Shown: one piece after another, positions 34,750-43,867 of the stretch | Numbering within the stretch: the stretch's first letter is position 1 | Layout: each line of letters begins with the position of its first letter | Assembly (NCBI GenBank): GCA_013697785.1 | Contig: JACCWE010000042.1 | Span: forward strand, 1 to 64,000 | DNA: 64,000 bases | Origin: Gemmatimonadaceae bacterium | GTDB lineage: Bacteria; Gemmatimonadota; Gemmatimonadetes; Gemmatimonadales; Gemmatimonadaceae | Reading direction: 5' to 3' | The notes under the pieces: model-generated | What the model was told of the DNA's origin: nothing | Database searches by the model: none | The model's input: only the letters and a program-made list of their open reading frames with translations | Translations under genes and position numbers: made by a program

Positions 34750-36702
34750 ATGGAAACACCGGATATATCTCGACAAGCCATGAACTCTTCTGCGGCACTC
34801 ATCCATCTGCTCGGTTTCTCCTCGGGCATCGTGCTCTACGCTATGCTCGGCGTGATGACGCTGCGCGCGGGGCGGAACGCGGGCGGCTTCGGAAATCGCG
34901 CGGATCGAATTCCGCTCGCGACATCGCTGCTCGGTCTGCTCTGGAACGTCGGCGCTCTCGTCGTCTACGGCACGCGGGATCTTGGCGGTGCGCCGAACGC
35001 ATGGCTCGAGGCCGCCGCCTTTGCAGCGCTCGGATTTCTCCCGGCAGTGGTCGTGCATGCATCGCTACAGTCCGAGGAACCGCGCAGCGCGCGCTCTCTC
35101 GTCGTGGCAGCGTACGTGCTGAGCGCGGCGGGCGCGCTGGTTCAGCTGCATGCGGCTTGGGCGCACCAGGAGATTCCCGCCTCGTTCGCGCTCTCGATGC
35201 TCACCGCCGGCTACATCGTGGTGATCGCGCTGCTCGCGCTGCTCGCACCGAGAGGGCCGCGCGCCGGGTGGACACTCTCTGCGGTTGCTCTCGCCGCGTT
35301 CGCGGTGATGGCGCTTCACCTCCAACGCCACACCACCGGAAGCGAGAGTGTGCCGATCGAGCTCGTCGGCCACCATGCCTCGCTCCCGCTCGCCCTTGTG
35401 ATTCTATATCAGGATTATCGCTTCGCGCTCGCCGACATTTTCCTCAAGCGTGTGTTGACGCTCCTCGCCGTCGTACTCCTCGCTGGGCTGCTATATGCGT
35501 TCGTCGCAGTGCCAGTCGTGCTCCCGAATCTCGCGGCCGGCAATGGGGCTTCGTGGGCGGTGAGCGCGCTCATCGCGCTGTGGGTCGTAACCGCGCTCGC
35601 GTACCCCGCGCTCGAGCGCACGATCAACCGATTCGTCGACCGCATCGTGCTGCGTCGGGCGGACTACGAAAAGGTGCGCGCCGATGTGGCGGCGGCGATC
35701 GCGAAGCTGTCGAGCGCCTCACTCGTTCTCGACACTCTTTGTGAGCGCATCGCGCCCGCAATGTCCGCGCGCGAAGTCGCATGGGCGCAGATCCCGGAAG
35801 CAATGCGCACAGGCGCTGACGGCGCGTGCGCGGTGACGACGACGCGCGCGGGAGGAGCCAGCGTCATGGTCCCCACCACCGAAGCGCCGCCGTATCGATT
35901 GAGCGTAAACGATCTCGCCGGTGGAAGGCGTCTGTTCTCCGGCGATCTCGCTCTGCTCGAAACGCTCGCCCTCCTCGCAGCGCGCCGGATCGACGCGCTG
36001 CGCGTGAGCGACGAGCGCCATCGCCGCGATCTCCGCGAGCGCGAGATCGTCCAGCTCGCCGCCGAGGCGGAGCTCTCGTCGCTGCGTGCGCAGCTGAATC
36101 CGCACTTCCTCTTCAACACGCTGACCACCATCGGACAGCTGATTCAGGAAGCACCCCCGCGCGCGCTCGACACCCTCTACAAGCTCACAGGACTTCTGCG
36201 TGCGGTGCTCAAGCGATCCGACGGCGGCTTCGTGACCCTCGGCGAGGAGATCGAGATCGTGCGCACCTATCTTGCGATCGAAGGCGCACGATTCGAGGAA
36301 CGGCTGGACGTGAGCATCGACGTGCCCGGCGCGCTACTCGACTTGCCAGTGCCACCGCTCGTGTTGCAGCCGCTGGCGGAAAACGCCGTGAAGCACGGGA
36401 TCGCGCCGATGCGCGACGGCGGTCGAGTGCGCGTCGCAGCGGAAGTGGAGGGGGACACGCTGCTGCTGAGCGTGACGGACAGCGGGGCAATGGTGCCGGC
36501 GGCGGAGCTCGCGCGACGGCGCGGCGGTGGCATCGGAATTTCCAATCTGGAGAAGCGGCTGGAGCGGTACTACGGTGATTCCGCGTCGCTCACCATGCAC
36601 AGCTCTGCGGAGCTCGGAACTCGAGTCTCCGTGCGCATTGCGCTGTCCGCAGTAGGTGGGGCGCGTAGGCCACGACACGCGCAGGCGGAGCGGATCGCGT
36701 GA
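34750..36702 (+). CDS. LytS-like sensor histidine kinase with N-terminal membrane domain
   Basis: About 650 residues from the ATG at 34750; an in-frame ATG at 34780 is also possible. The first 300 residues hold about seven to eight membrane helices. A GAF-like region follows, then the His_kinase domain of the LytS/YehU type: LRAQLNPHFLFNTLTTIGQLI with the phosphorylated His, EGARFEERLDVSID and VLQPLAENAVKHGI, plus the ATPase. It would sense an unknown cue and phosphorylate the LytTR regulator encoded next. The GTGA overlap with that gene ties the two together. Confidence 0.9.
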   Translation: METPDISRQAMNSSAALIHLLGFSSGIVLYAMLGVMTLRAGRNAGGFGNRADRIPLATSLLGLLWNVGALVVYGTRDLGGAPNAWLEAAAFAALGFLPAVVVHASLQSEEPRSARSLVVAAYVLSAAGALVQLHAAWAHQEIPASFALSMLTAGYIVVIALLALLAPRGPRAGWTLSAVALAAFAVMALHLQRHTTGSESVPIELVGHHASLPLALVILYQDYRFALADIFLKRVLTLLAVVLLAGLLYAFVAVPVVLPNLAAGNGASWAVSALIALWVVTALAYPALERTINRFVDRIVLRRADYEKVRADVAAAIAKLSSASLVLDTLCERIAPAMSAREVAWAQIPEAMRTGADGACAVTTTRAGGASVMVPTTEAPPYRLSVNDLAGGRRLFSGDLALLETLALLAARRIDALRVSDERHRRDLREREIVQLAAEAELSSLRAQLNPHFLFNTLTTIGQLIQEAPPRALDTLYKLTGLLRAVLKRSDGGFVTLGEEIEIVRTYLAIEGARFEERLDVSIDVPGALLDLPVPPLVLQPLAENAVKHGIAPMRDGGRVRVAAEVEGDTLLLSVTDSGAMVPAAELARRRGGGIGISNLEKRLERYYGDSASLTMHSSAELGTRVSVRIALSAVGGARRPRHAQAERIA

Positions 36703-37478
36703 GCGGCCAACTACGCGTTGTGATTGCGGACGACGAGCGCCCCGCGCGCGCATTTCTCGCGCGCCTGCTGAAGGAGTGCGGCGATGTCGAGCTCGTCGGC
36801 GAGGCGACGGGTGGCGCGGAAGCAATCGCGATGATCGAGTCTGAGAAGCCGGATCTCGCGCTGCTCGATCTGCAGATGCCCGAGGTGGACGGCCTCACGG
36901 TCGTGCGTCTCGTCAAGAAAAGGCTGCTGCCGCTGTTCGCCTTCGTCACGGCACATGATGCGTACGCTGTGCGCGCGTTCGAGGCGAACGCCATCGACTT
37001 CCTGCTCAAGCCCGTCGAGCCGGGGCGGTTGCGCCATACGCTCGATCGCGTGCATGCGCGGCTCGCGCGAGGCGCCGACGCGGCGATCGCCGCCCAGCGA
37101 GTGCGCGCGGCTGCGCCGCACGCGACGGGCGGCGATGTGCCCTGGCTGCGACGCATTCCCGTGCGGCTCAAGGATGACATCGTGCTGGTCCCCGTGGCGC
37201 AGCTCGCGTCGGTAGTCGCGGACGGCGAACTGCTCCATCTCACCACGGCCGACGGTAGACACTACACCATCAACTATCGTCTCAAGGATCTTGCCGCACG
37301 CCTCGATCCTGCGATCTACGTTCGTATCTCGCGCGGCGCGCTCGTGAATCTCGAGATGGTCACGAAGGTGAGCGCGATGCCCGGGGGCACCTACATCGTG
37401 ATGCTGACGAACAGGCAACAGCTTCCTGTGAGTCGTCAGCGCTCACGCGATCTTCGCGCAGAGCTGCTCAAGCTGTAG
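36699..37478 (+). CDS. LytTR-type response regulator
   Basis: 259 residues with GTG start. The receiver domain has the acidic DD at about 11-12, D57 as phospho-acceptor (LALLDLQMPEVDG) and the Lys in LLKP. Residues about 150-259 are a LytTR DNA-binding domain (TADGRHYTINYRLKDLA, YVRISRGALVNLEMVTKVS). It is cognate to the upstream kinase. Direct repeats of CGCTCGTT lie just after the gene, upstream of the TonB receptor, and may be its target. Confidence 0.93.
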   Translation: MSGQLRVVIADDERPARAFLARLLKECGDVELVGEATGGAEAIAMIESEKPDLALLDLQMPEVDGLTVVRLVKKRLLPLFAFVTAHDAYAVRAFEANAIDFLLKPVEPGRLRHTLDRVHARLARGADAAIAAQRVRAAAPHATGGDVPWLRRIPVRLKDDIVLVPVAQLASVVADGELLHLTTADGRHYTINYRLKDLAARLDPAIYVRISRGALVNLEMVTKVSAMPGGTYIVMLTNRQQLPVSRQRSRDLRAELLKL

Positions 37479-37480
37479 AC

Positions 37481-37548
37481 CGCTCGTTTCGTCATCGACG
37501 CTCGTTGGGCACAATCGACTGTTCATTGCCCGCCCGCGCCGCTTCGTT
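37481..37548 (+). promoter_or_regulatory. Direct repeats upstream of TonB receptor, candidate LytTR sites
   Basis: CGCTCGTT occurs at 37481-37488 and 37499-37506, 18 bases apart, and CGCTTCGTT at 37540-37548. LytTR regulators bind pairs of GTT-containing direct repeats spaced near two turns. The sites lie between the regulator gene and the receptor start at 37614. Spacing here is 18, not the usual about 21, so the match is suggestive only. Confidence 0.35.
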
Positions 37549-37613
37549 GAACTCCCCTCTCACAACCCGACGGCAACACCGAGCTTCGATGCTTCCACCA
37601 ATGGAGCAGCGCA

Positions 37614-39977
37614 ATGCACGGTACCCGGTTCGGTCGCCAACTCTCGTTCGTCGCCTCCTTCTTGACGATCGCCGCGCTCAGCGCATCGCGCCCGGGGACT
37701 GCGCTCGCCGCAACGGCTCCCGACGGCGGCGACATCGCCGGCGTCATCCGCGACTCCACCACCGGCGAGGCTCTCGCCAACGCTGAGCTCAGTATCATGC
37801 GTGGCGCGCGGCTCGTCGCGAACGCCGAGAGCGATCAGTTTGGGCACTTCATCGTCCACAACGTGCGATCCGGCAACTACACAATGGAGGTGCGCATGAT
37901 TGGCTTTCGGGCGGAGAGGCGCACGGTCACCGTCACGAACGCCGGCCAGCTCAACCTCGCCTTCACGCTCGCGCCAATCGCGACGCAGCTCGAGGCGCTC
38001 ACGGTCACCGCTCAGGCGCCGATCGCAGTCGACACTCGGAGCGGCAACCAGGTCTACAAACAGAACGACTATCACGGCGCGCCATCGAATACGACCTCGC
38101 AGATTCTGCAACAGAGCATCGCCGGCGCCGCGCGCGCACCCACCGGCGAGGTCCACATCCGCGGCCAGCACGCCGAGTACGAGTACTATGTCGATGGCGT
38201 GCCGGTACCGTCGGGGATCTCGGGCTCGCTCAACGAGCTCTTCGATCCATCCGTCGTCGACCGCATCGAGTTCCAGACGGGCGGATGGGACGCCGAGTTC
38301 GGGAACAAGAATGCGGCGATCGTCGACGTGCACACGCGCATCCCCGCCGGCGGCTTCCACATGAGTCTCGATGGCTACGGCGGCTCGTTCAGAACCAACG
38401 GACAGGGACTCAACATCAGTGACAACGTCGGCAAATGGGGGTTCTTTCTCTCCGGCTCGCGTCAGGAAACTGGAATGCGCCAGGAGCCCGTCGTCTTCGA
38501 CACTACGACGCTCAGGCCGATCAACTATCACAACAGCGGGCAGGATTACTTCACCTTCGGGAAGGTGCAGTTCACACCGAGCGCCCGCGATGTGTTCAAC
38601 CTCGAAGGCAACTGGTCGCGCACGCGCTTCCGGGTGCCGTTCGACTCGACCGTCGGTTTCTCCAACGATCGCCAGACCGACATCAACAGCTTCGCGAACC
38701 TCGGCTGGCGTCATCGCTTCGGCGATCTCGATTCCGCGACCGTATCGAGCTCCGATCTCTTCACCGGATTCTACTTTCGTCACGGCAGTCTCGATTATCT
38801 GCCAGGCGCGGCCGACGATCCGGGATTTTTCTTCTTCCCGGATACGGCCACGCCGTACAACATCGCGGAGCAGCGGAACTTCAACACCTACGGCACGAAG
38901 ATCGACTTCAAGTGGCGCGCCATGCATGCGCTCGAGCTCAAAACCGGCGTGCAGGCATCGGTCACCACGGGGCGCGAGGACTTCGTTTCGGCCGATGCGA
39001 GTGGCGACAACGGACCCGGCTCGAATTCCAGTCTCAAGGGACACGACATTGGTGTTTACGCGCAGGACACGTACACGCCGTTCGAGTGGCTCGAGTTGCG
39101 CACCGGCGTCCGCTACGACTCGCACGTCGCGCCCTTCGCGGGCGACCGGCATCAGGTGAGCCCGCGCGTTAAGCTCAGCTTCTTCCCCGACCTGTCGAAC
39201 ACACTTTATCTGTACTACGGACGACAGTTCATCCCCACGAATGTCGAGGATCTCCGCTCGATCACCACCGTGTCCGAGGGAGGCGACACGACGTCGACGT
39301 CTCCGACGCTCCCTGAGCGCGACGATTTCTACGAGGTCGGGTACATCCACCGCTTTCCCGCCGGCATCGTATGGAAGCTCTCGGGCTACGTGAAGAACAG
39401 CAGCCCCGGCATCGACGACAACACGATCGCGGGTACGGCGATCGTAACGTCGGTCAATCTCGATCAGGTGCGCATCCGCGGCATCGAGACGGTACTCGAA
39501 GTACGGCCGGGCGGACCATTCTCGGGCTACATGAACTTCGCGATCAATCATGCATACGGCCGCGGCCCCGTCACCGGCGGCTTCTTCCCGACCGACATCG
39601 CGGACGTGCCCGGGGGGTGGTTCGACCTCGATCACGACCAGCGGATCTCGTCGGTCGCATCGCTCGTGTATTCGAAAAGCCGCTTCTTCGCGAGCACCAC
39701 CGGTATCTATGGCACCGGGCTCGCGAACGGCGCCGACATCACCTCGCCGATCGGGACGGGGCTCTTCGACTTCAACAAGAGCATCCACACCGATCCGAGC
39801 TTCGTCATGAACGGCGCGCTCGGCTACAGCCTCATCATCGGCGGCACCGTCGTGCGGCCGCAATTCTTCGTCGACAACATCTTCGATCACAGATATCTGC
39901 TCAAGGGAGCGTTCTTCAGCGGCGCGTCGGTAGGAAGGCCGCGCACGCTCGAGGTGAGAGTCGACGTCGGGGTGTAA
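37614..39977 (+). CDS. TonB-dependent outer-membrane receptor
   Basis: 787 residues with an N-terminal signal (to about 35, ALAAT). Next is a carboxypeptidase regulatory-like domain (GVIRDSTTGEALANAELSIM), then the TonB plug (VDRIEFQTGGWDAEFGNKNA) and a 22-strand barrel that ends with a terminal aromatic strand (LEVRVDVGV). Such receptors import siderophores, vitamins or sugars with TonB energy. The substrate cannot be read; no transporter or enzyme for a particular ligand is close by. The gene may be under the LytTR pair encoded upstream. Confidence 0.9.
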   Translation: MHGTRFGRQLSFVASFLTIAALSASRPGTALAATAPDGGDIAGVIRDSTTGEALANAELSIMRGARLVANAESDQFGHFIVHNVRSGNYTMEVRMIGFRAERRTVTVTNAGQLNLAFTLAPIATQLEALTVTAQAPIAVDTRSGNQVYKQNDYHGAPSNTTSQILQQSIAGAARAPTGEVHIRGQHAEYEYYVDGVPVPSGISGSLNELFDPSVVDRIEFQTGGWDAEFGNKNAAIVDVHTRIPAGGFHMSLDGYGGSFRTNGQGLNISDNVGKWGFFLSGSRQETGMRQEPVVFDTTTLRPINYHNSGQDYFTFGKVQFTPSARDVFNLEGNWSRTRFRVPFDSTVGFSNDRQTDINSFANLGWRHRFGDLDSATVSSSDLFTGFYFRHGSLDYLPGAADDPGFFFFPDTATPYNIAEQRNFNTYGTKIDFKWRAMHALELKTGVQASVTTGREDFVSADASGDNGPGSNSSLKGHDIGVYAQDTYTPFEWLELRTGVRYDSHVAPFAGDRHQVSPRVKLSFFPDLSNTLYLYYGRQFIPTNVEDLRSITTVSEGGDTTSTSPTLPERDDFYEVGYIHRFPAGIVWKLSGYVKNSSPGIDDNTIAGTAIVTSVNLDQVRIRGIETVLEVRPGGPFSGYMNFAINHAYGRGPVTGGFFPTDIADVPGGWFDLDHDQRISSVASLVYSKSRFFASTTGIYGTGLANGADITSPIGTGLFDFNKSIHTDPSFVMNGALGYSLIIGGTVVRPQFFVDNIFDHRYLLKGAFFSGASVGRPRTLEVRVDVGV

Positions 39978-40055
39978 TCGTACGTTCCACGACTGCGGCG
40001 AGCGGGGCGCTCCGCTGGCCTTGCTCGCCGCCGCTGTTGGGTACAAAGTTTCTCG

Positions 40056-40970
40056 ATGTCGCTCCGTCCGATCTTGCTCGCCATCGTCGGCGACAGCGCT
40101 GCAGGCAAGTCCACACTCGGCGCCGGCATCAGCTCCCTACTGGGCGACGAGCGCGTCACCGTCGTCACGACGGACGACTACCACAAGCACAATCGAAAGG
40201 CGCGCCGCGAGCTGCGCATCAGCGCGCTCCACCCCGACTGCAACGACCTCGATCTGCTCGGTGAGCATCTCGACCGGCTCGCGAGCGGCACGCCAGTGCG
40301 CAAGGCACCGTACAACCATTCGACCGGCGACTTCGATGCGCCCCGGGAGATCGCGCCTTCCGAGTTCCTGATCGTGGAAGGGCTGCTCGGTCTCTACTCG
40401 CCGGCCCTACGCGATCATTATGATCTGACCGTCTACCTCGACACACCCGAGCCGCTTCGTCATCGCTGGAAGGTGTCCCGCGACACGGCCAAGCGCGGCT
40501 ACTCGCAGGGGCAGGTGCAGGATCTGCTCGAGCGGCGCGAGCAAGTGTCGGCCCGATACATTCGTCCGCAGCGCGATCACGCCGACATGGTGGTGCGCTT
40601 TCGCCCGGGTCCGAAGGCGATCGACGACACGATGCTTCATGCGACCGTCGCGATGCGCAATCAGGTGCGGCATCCCGCGCTCACGGCGGTAATCGAGGAG
40701 TCTCCGCTTGCGGCGCCGAGGCTGCAGCTGCGGAAGCAGGGCGAGGGCGCGGTGATCGAGATCGATGGGCGGATCGCAGATGAAGAGGCCGCGCAGGCGG
40801 AACGCGCGCTCATGCGCCAGCGTCCGGAGCTACGCCAGCTGCTTCAGCGGCACACAGGGCAGTTCATGTCGAACGGCACGCAGCGTCACAGCAATGCGCT
40901 GGGGCTCGCGCAGCTCCTGATCGCTTATCCCGTCATCAGCGCCAAGATCGCGCGCGGAGACACGGTATGA
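40056..40970 (+). CDS. Phosphoribulokinase/uridine kinase-family protein
   Basis: 304 residues. The Walker A motif GDSAAGKST is at the N-terminus, followed by TTDDYHKHNRKARRE and APYNHSTGDFDAPREI, which match the phosphoribulokinase signature, and IVEGLLGLYSPALRDHYDLTVYLD. Family members phosphorylate ribulose-5-phosphate or nucleosides. No RuBisCO or other Calvin gene is in the window. The stop overlaps the esterase start by four bases (ATGA), so the pair is cotranslated. The real substrate is open. Confidence 0.85.
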   Translation: MSLRPILLAIVGDSAAGKSTLGAGISSLLGDERVTVVTTDDYHKHNRKARRELRISALHPDCNDLDLLGEHLDRLASGTPVRKAPYNHSTGDFDAPREIAPSEFLIVEGLLGLYSPALRDHYDLTVYLDTPEPLRHRWKVSRDTAKRGYSQGQVQDLLERREQVSARYIRPQRDHADMVVRFRPGPKAIDDTMLHATVAMRNQVRHPALTAVIEESPLAAPRLQLRKQGEGAVIEIDGRIADEEAAQAERALMRQRPELRQLLQRHTGQFMSNGTQRHSNALGLAQLLIAYPVISAKIARGDTV

Positions 40971-41749
40971 TGTTGTCGCACGCGCTCGCATCGATCGCGC
41001 TGCTGCTCGCGGCGGCATTGCCGGCTCAGAAGCCGACGGGCTTTCTCGATCGCACGGTGAAGTCGGGCGCGCTCACGCTCAAGTACCAGGTCTACGTGCC
41101 GCCGACGTACGACGGACACGCGTCGCTGCCGGTGATCCTCTTCATGCACGGATCCGGCGAGCGTGGGAGCGATGGCCTCAAGCAAACGCAGGTCGGGATG
41201 CCTTCGCAGATTCGCTGGCATCGCGGGTGGTTCGATGCGATCGTGGTGATGCCGCAGTGTCCGGATGACAGCGTCTTTCGTGGAGTGGTCGCGGACGCGA
41301 CCTATGCGGCGCTCGAGAAGAGCGTGAAGGAATTTCACGGTGATCGTGAGCGGATCTACGTAACCGGGCTCTCAATGGGCGGCTACGGCACGTGGCAGGA
41401 GATCGTCGATCATCCTGGCGTCTTCGCGGCTGCAGTTGCGGTGTCGGCTGGGCTCACGCCGTCGGCGGACATGGACAATCTGTTCGTCAGCGTGAAGGGC
41501 GACGATCCGTACGCGTACGTCGCTCGGCAGACGAAGGGGATGCCGGTCTGGATCTTCCACGGTGAGAAGGACGACGTGGTGCCGACGATTCAGGCGCAGA
41601 AGCTCGTGAAGGCGATGCGCGATGCGGGCACTGACGTGAAGTACACCGAGTATCCGGACATGGGACACGGCGCGTGGGAGCCGGCGTATGCGGACCCGGA
41701 GCTATGGAAGTGGCTGTTCGCGCAGCGGCTCGTGAAGCCGAGCCGCTGA
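40967..41749 (+). CDS. Secreted alpha/beta hydrolase, esterase D-like
   Basis: 260 residues. A signal peptide (to about residue 20) precedes the mature hydrolase: LPVILFMHGSGERGSDG (oxyanion hole), TGLSMGGYG with nucleophile Ser136, GEKDDVVP with the Asp, and MGHGAWE with the His. This is a phospholipase/carboxylesterase family protein, common in carbohydrate-ester or feruloyl-ester cleavage. Overlaps the PRK-like gene, but the link between them is unclear. Confidence 0.88.
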   Translation: MMLSHALASIALLLAAALPAQKPTGFLDRTVKSGALTLKYQVYVPPTYDGHASLPVILFMHGSGERGSDGLKQTQVGMPSQIRWHRGWFDAIVVMPQCPDDSVFRGVVADATYAALEKSVKEFHGDRERIYVTGLSMGGYGTWQEIVDHPGVFAAAVAVSAGLTPSADMDNLFVSVKGDDPYAYVARQTKGMPVWIFHGEKDDVVPTIQAQKLVKAMRDAGTDVKYTEYPDMGHGAWEPAYADPELWKWLFAQRLVKPSR

Positions 41750-41764
41750 CGCGAGCGGCGCGGG

Positions 41765-42400
41765 CTAGCGACGCGTTTCCAGCTCCTTGTTTCCGACGCG
41801 GCGGATCTCGCCGATCTTCGGCGGCTCGCCTGTGATCATCGCCTTCGCAACCTTGAACAGCTGCACGGCGCGCGGCTGATTCGACTTGAGATACACCACC
41901 TCGTGCGCCTCGACCTCGATGAGCACGAGTCGCGGATCGTTCGGCCCGCCGTTGCGATCGCCGCCCTCGTCTCCGAACCACGCTTTCCAGTCCGACTTGT
42001 AGAGCGTGCGAATCAGATCGCGATCGCTTACGAGTCGCGCGGTGCCGCTGACGGACACCCACTCGCGTGACTTGCCGTTGTAGTAGGCGAGATTCACCTC
42101 TGGTTGCGCCTGAATCTCATCAACCTTGTGAGTCTCGGTGCTGGTGACGAACCAGAAATCGACGCGCGGGCGCTTCTCCTGTGTGGACATCGGGCGCGAC
42201 ACGAGCGTGCCGTCGAAGTTGCGGTTCGTCAGCATCGCGATGTCTATCCCCTCGACGAGAGAGTAGAGCTCTTCCATCTTCTTCGCGGGCGAAACGTTGT
42301 CGTTTCGCATGTTGTCGGATGCTTGTCCGCCACTCGTCTTGCTGCTGGTCTTGCTGGCGGTCTTGCTGGCGGCCTTGCTCTTGGGCTTGACGGTGGGCAT
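41765..42400 (-). CDS. Pyridoxamine-5'-phosphate oxidase-like flavoprotein (general stress protein 26 family)
   Basis: 211 residues with GAGGAG ten bases upstream. Residues about 45-205 are an FMN-binding split-barrel: DIAMLTNRNFDGTLVSRPMS, FWFVTSTETHKVDEIQAQPE and SREWVSVSGTARLVSDRDLI. The first 40 residues are Ser/Lys/Thr-rich (SKTASKTSSKTSG), encoded by short tandem repeats, and probably disordered. These proteins bind FMN or F420 and are stress-induced in other bacteria. Confidence 0.88.
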   Translation of the reverse strand: MPTVKPKSKAASKTASKTSSKTSGGQASDNMRNDNVSPAKKMEELYSLVEGIDIAMLTNRNFDGTLVSRPMSTQEKRPRVDFWFVTSTETHKVDEIQAQPEVNLAYYNGKSREWVSVSGTARLVSDRDLIRTLYKSDWKAWFGDEGGDRNGGPNDPRLVLIEVEAHEVVYLKSNQPRAVQLFKVAKAMITGEPPKIGEIRRVGNKELETRR

Positions 42401-42558
42401 GTGATTCTCCTCGCAAAGCGGTAACGGAGGCGCGGTGCGCGCTCTGCGGAGAGAGTAAAGCAAGGCGTGCGCCGCGAGGGATTGCCGGGCTCGTCTGCGC
42501 GCCATGTCCAAATGTTGTCGAGCCGTTGACTGCTCTTACGCAACTCAACGAGGGAAAA

Positions 42559-42786
42559 TTGGCCATCAGTCGCCGCACGAAATTCGTGCTGCTCGCTCTC
42601 GTATCCGTCTGCGCGAGCGTGTTCTGCTGCGGCGCCTATCTGCTCATGTCGTTCAACGCCGGGAACAACAATGATCCCGCGGCGTTCGACCGGCTCGCCG
42701 TCGCGTGGGTGGTTGGCGCCGTCGCGATGCTGTGCGTGGCCTTTGGCTCCGTGATCGCGGCGTGGCGGAGCAAGGTCAGTCGCTGA
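42559..42786 (+). CDS. Small membrane protein, two spans
   Basis: 75 residues from a TTG at 42559 with AGGGA just upstream; an in-frame TTG at 42526 would add 11. Two membrane segments (about residues 8-28 and 45-66) flank a polar loop. No recognised family. It is divergent from the stress flavoprotein gene. Confidence 0.5.
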   Translation: MAISRRTKFVLLALVSVCASVFCCGAYLLMSFNAGNNNDPAAFDRLAVAWVVGAVAMLCVAFGSVIAAWRSKVSR

Positions 42787-42813
42787 GCGCGACGGCCGTG
42801 CCTACCACGCCCG

Positions 42814-42972
42814 CTACGGACTCCATCCCAGGTTGCTCAAGCTGAAGAGGAGCAACGCGAGCAGGCCGGCCGCTCCGAGGCCAACCGCAAGCCCGGCCGT
42901 ATTTCTCGCCGAGAATCCGCGCACCGATACCTGCGCGATGCTGTCGACGGGGATGGCGACGGAGTCGTGCAT
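42814..42972 (-). CDS. 52-residue membrane protein or C-terminal remnant
   Basis: An ATG frame encodes HDSVAIPVDSIAQVSVRGFS and then one membrane helix (about 28-46) before SNLGWSP. The VAIPVDSIAQVSVR pattern is typical of the end of longer lipoproteins in this phylum, where it precedes a terminal membrane helix. Upstream in frame is a TAA, so either the gene is naturally short or the N-terminal part was lost. The remaining 174 bases up to the EEP gene hold nothing I can name. Confidence 0.45.
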   Translation of the reverse strand: MHDSVAIPVDSIAQVSVRGFSARNTAGLAVGLGAAGLLALLLFSLSNLGWSP

Positions 42973-43146
42973 CGCAAACCAATGCGAGAATGCGTAGCCG
43001 GGCGTTTAATGCGGTCATCGAATCAGAACCCATGGCTAGAGATCCCGCGACACTGATTCCGCCACTACGGCGCACCCTCAATCGAAGGTGTCTCCCGGAT
43101 TTCCTCGCGTCAATCTTCGTGACTGTTCGACAGCCCAATCGCATCA

Positions 43147-43848
43147 CTACGCGATATCGACGAGCAGAATGGAGTGATCGGAGATCGCCGCCCTTCGCTC
43201 CCCGTGCGAGTATGCGCAGCCGTTCACTCGCGCTGCGAGCGACGGCGACGCGAACGCGTGGTCGAGACGATAGGGATGCCTCGACCCTTGCCACGTATGC
43301 TCGCGCGCGTCCTCTCCATACCGCGCGCGCCACAGATCCGTGAATCCCATCGCCGGCAGTTGATCGAAGAATTCTCCGCTGAACACCGCGGCGTTCGTTG
43401 AATCGTTCTTTGGGCTTCCGGAATTGAAATCGCCCACAACGAGAATGGCGTCGGAGCTCTCCGACCGCAGCGATGACAACAGCCCATCCCAGTACTGCCG
43501 ATGCACGTCGCGACCCAGCGGCCCATAGATCGCGCGAAGCTCGAAGGCGTAGCCAGGCACCGACACCGCCGGGTAGTGACGCTCGAGATCGCGGAGCGCG
43601 CCGGGCCGCGGCCGAGCGACGAGTGGCGATCCCGAGAGCACCGCGATCCCACCCTGTCGCGGTCCCTGCGTCGTCACGAGCAGATGCGGCCATCCGCTCG
43701 AGCGGAGTGACTCGATGATCTGCGCGCTCCCACTCTCCTGATACTCGCAGAGCACGATGACGTCCGGTGCGTGAGCCGCAATCGCTGCCACGATACGATC
43801 GCTTCGGGCACGTCCGCCGCGACGGATGTTCCACGCCAGCACTCTCAT
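43147..43848 (-). CDS. Endonuclease/exonuclease/phosphatase (EEP) family protein
   Basis: 233 residues. The EEP motifs are present in order: LAWNIRRGG, VIVLCEYQES with the metal Glu, LVVGDFNSGSP, and finally HPYRLDHAFAS and ISDHSILLV. This is the fold of ExoIII, sphingomyelinases and phosphodiesterases. No signal peptide is seen, so it is likely cytoplasmic. Substrate unknown. It follows the aminoacylase-like gene by 19 bases. Confidence 0.9.
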   Translation of the reverse strand: MRVLAWNIRRGGRARSDRIVAAIAAHAPDVIVLCEYQESGSAQIIESLRSSGWPHLLVTTQGPRQGGIAVLSGSPLVARPRPGALRDLERHYPAVSVPGYAFELRAIYGPLGRDVHRQYWDGLLSSLRSESSDAILVVGDFNSGSPKNDSTNAAVFSGEFFDQLPAMGFTDLWRARYGEDAREHTWQGSRHPYRLDHAFASPSLAARVNGCAYSHGERRAAISDHSILLVDIA

Positions 43849-43867
43849 CGGCGTCGCGTATGTGACT

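Noticed and set aside
37560-40046. 828-codon minus-strand frame opposite the TonB receptor
   Set aside because: The plus-strand receptor has full domain architecture; the opposite frame is Arg/Glu-rich and has no start context.
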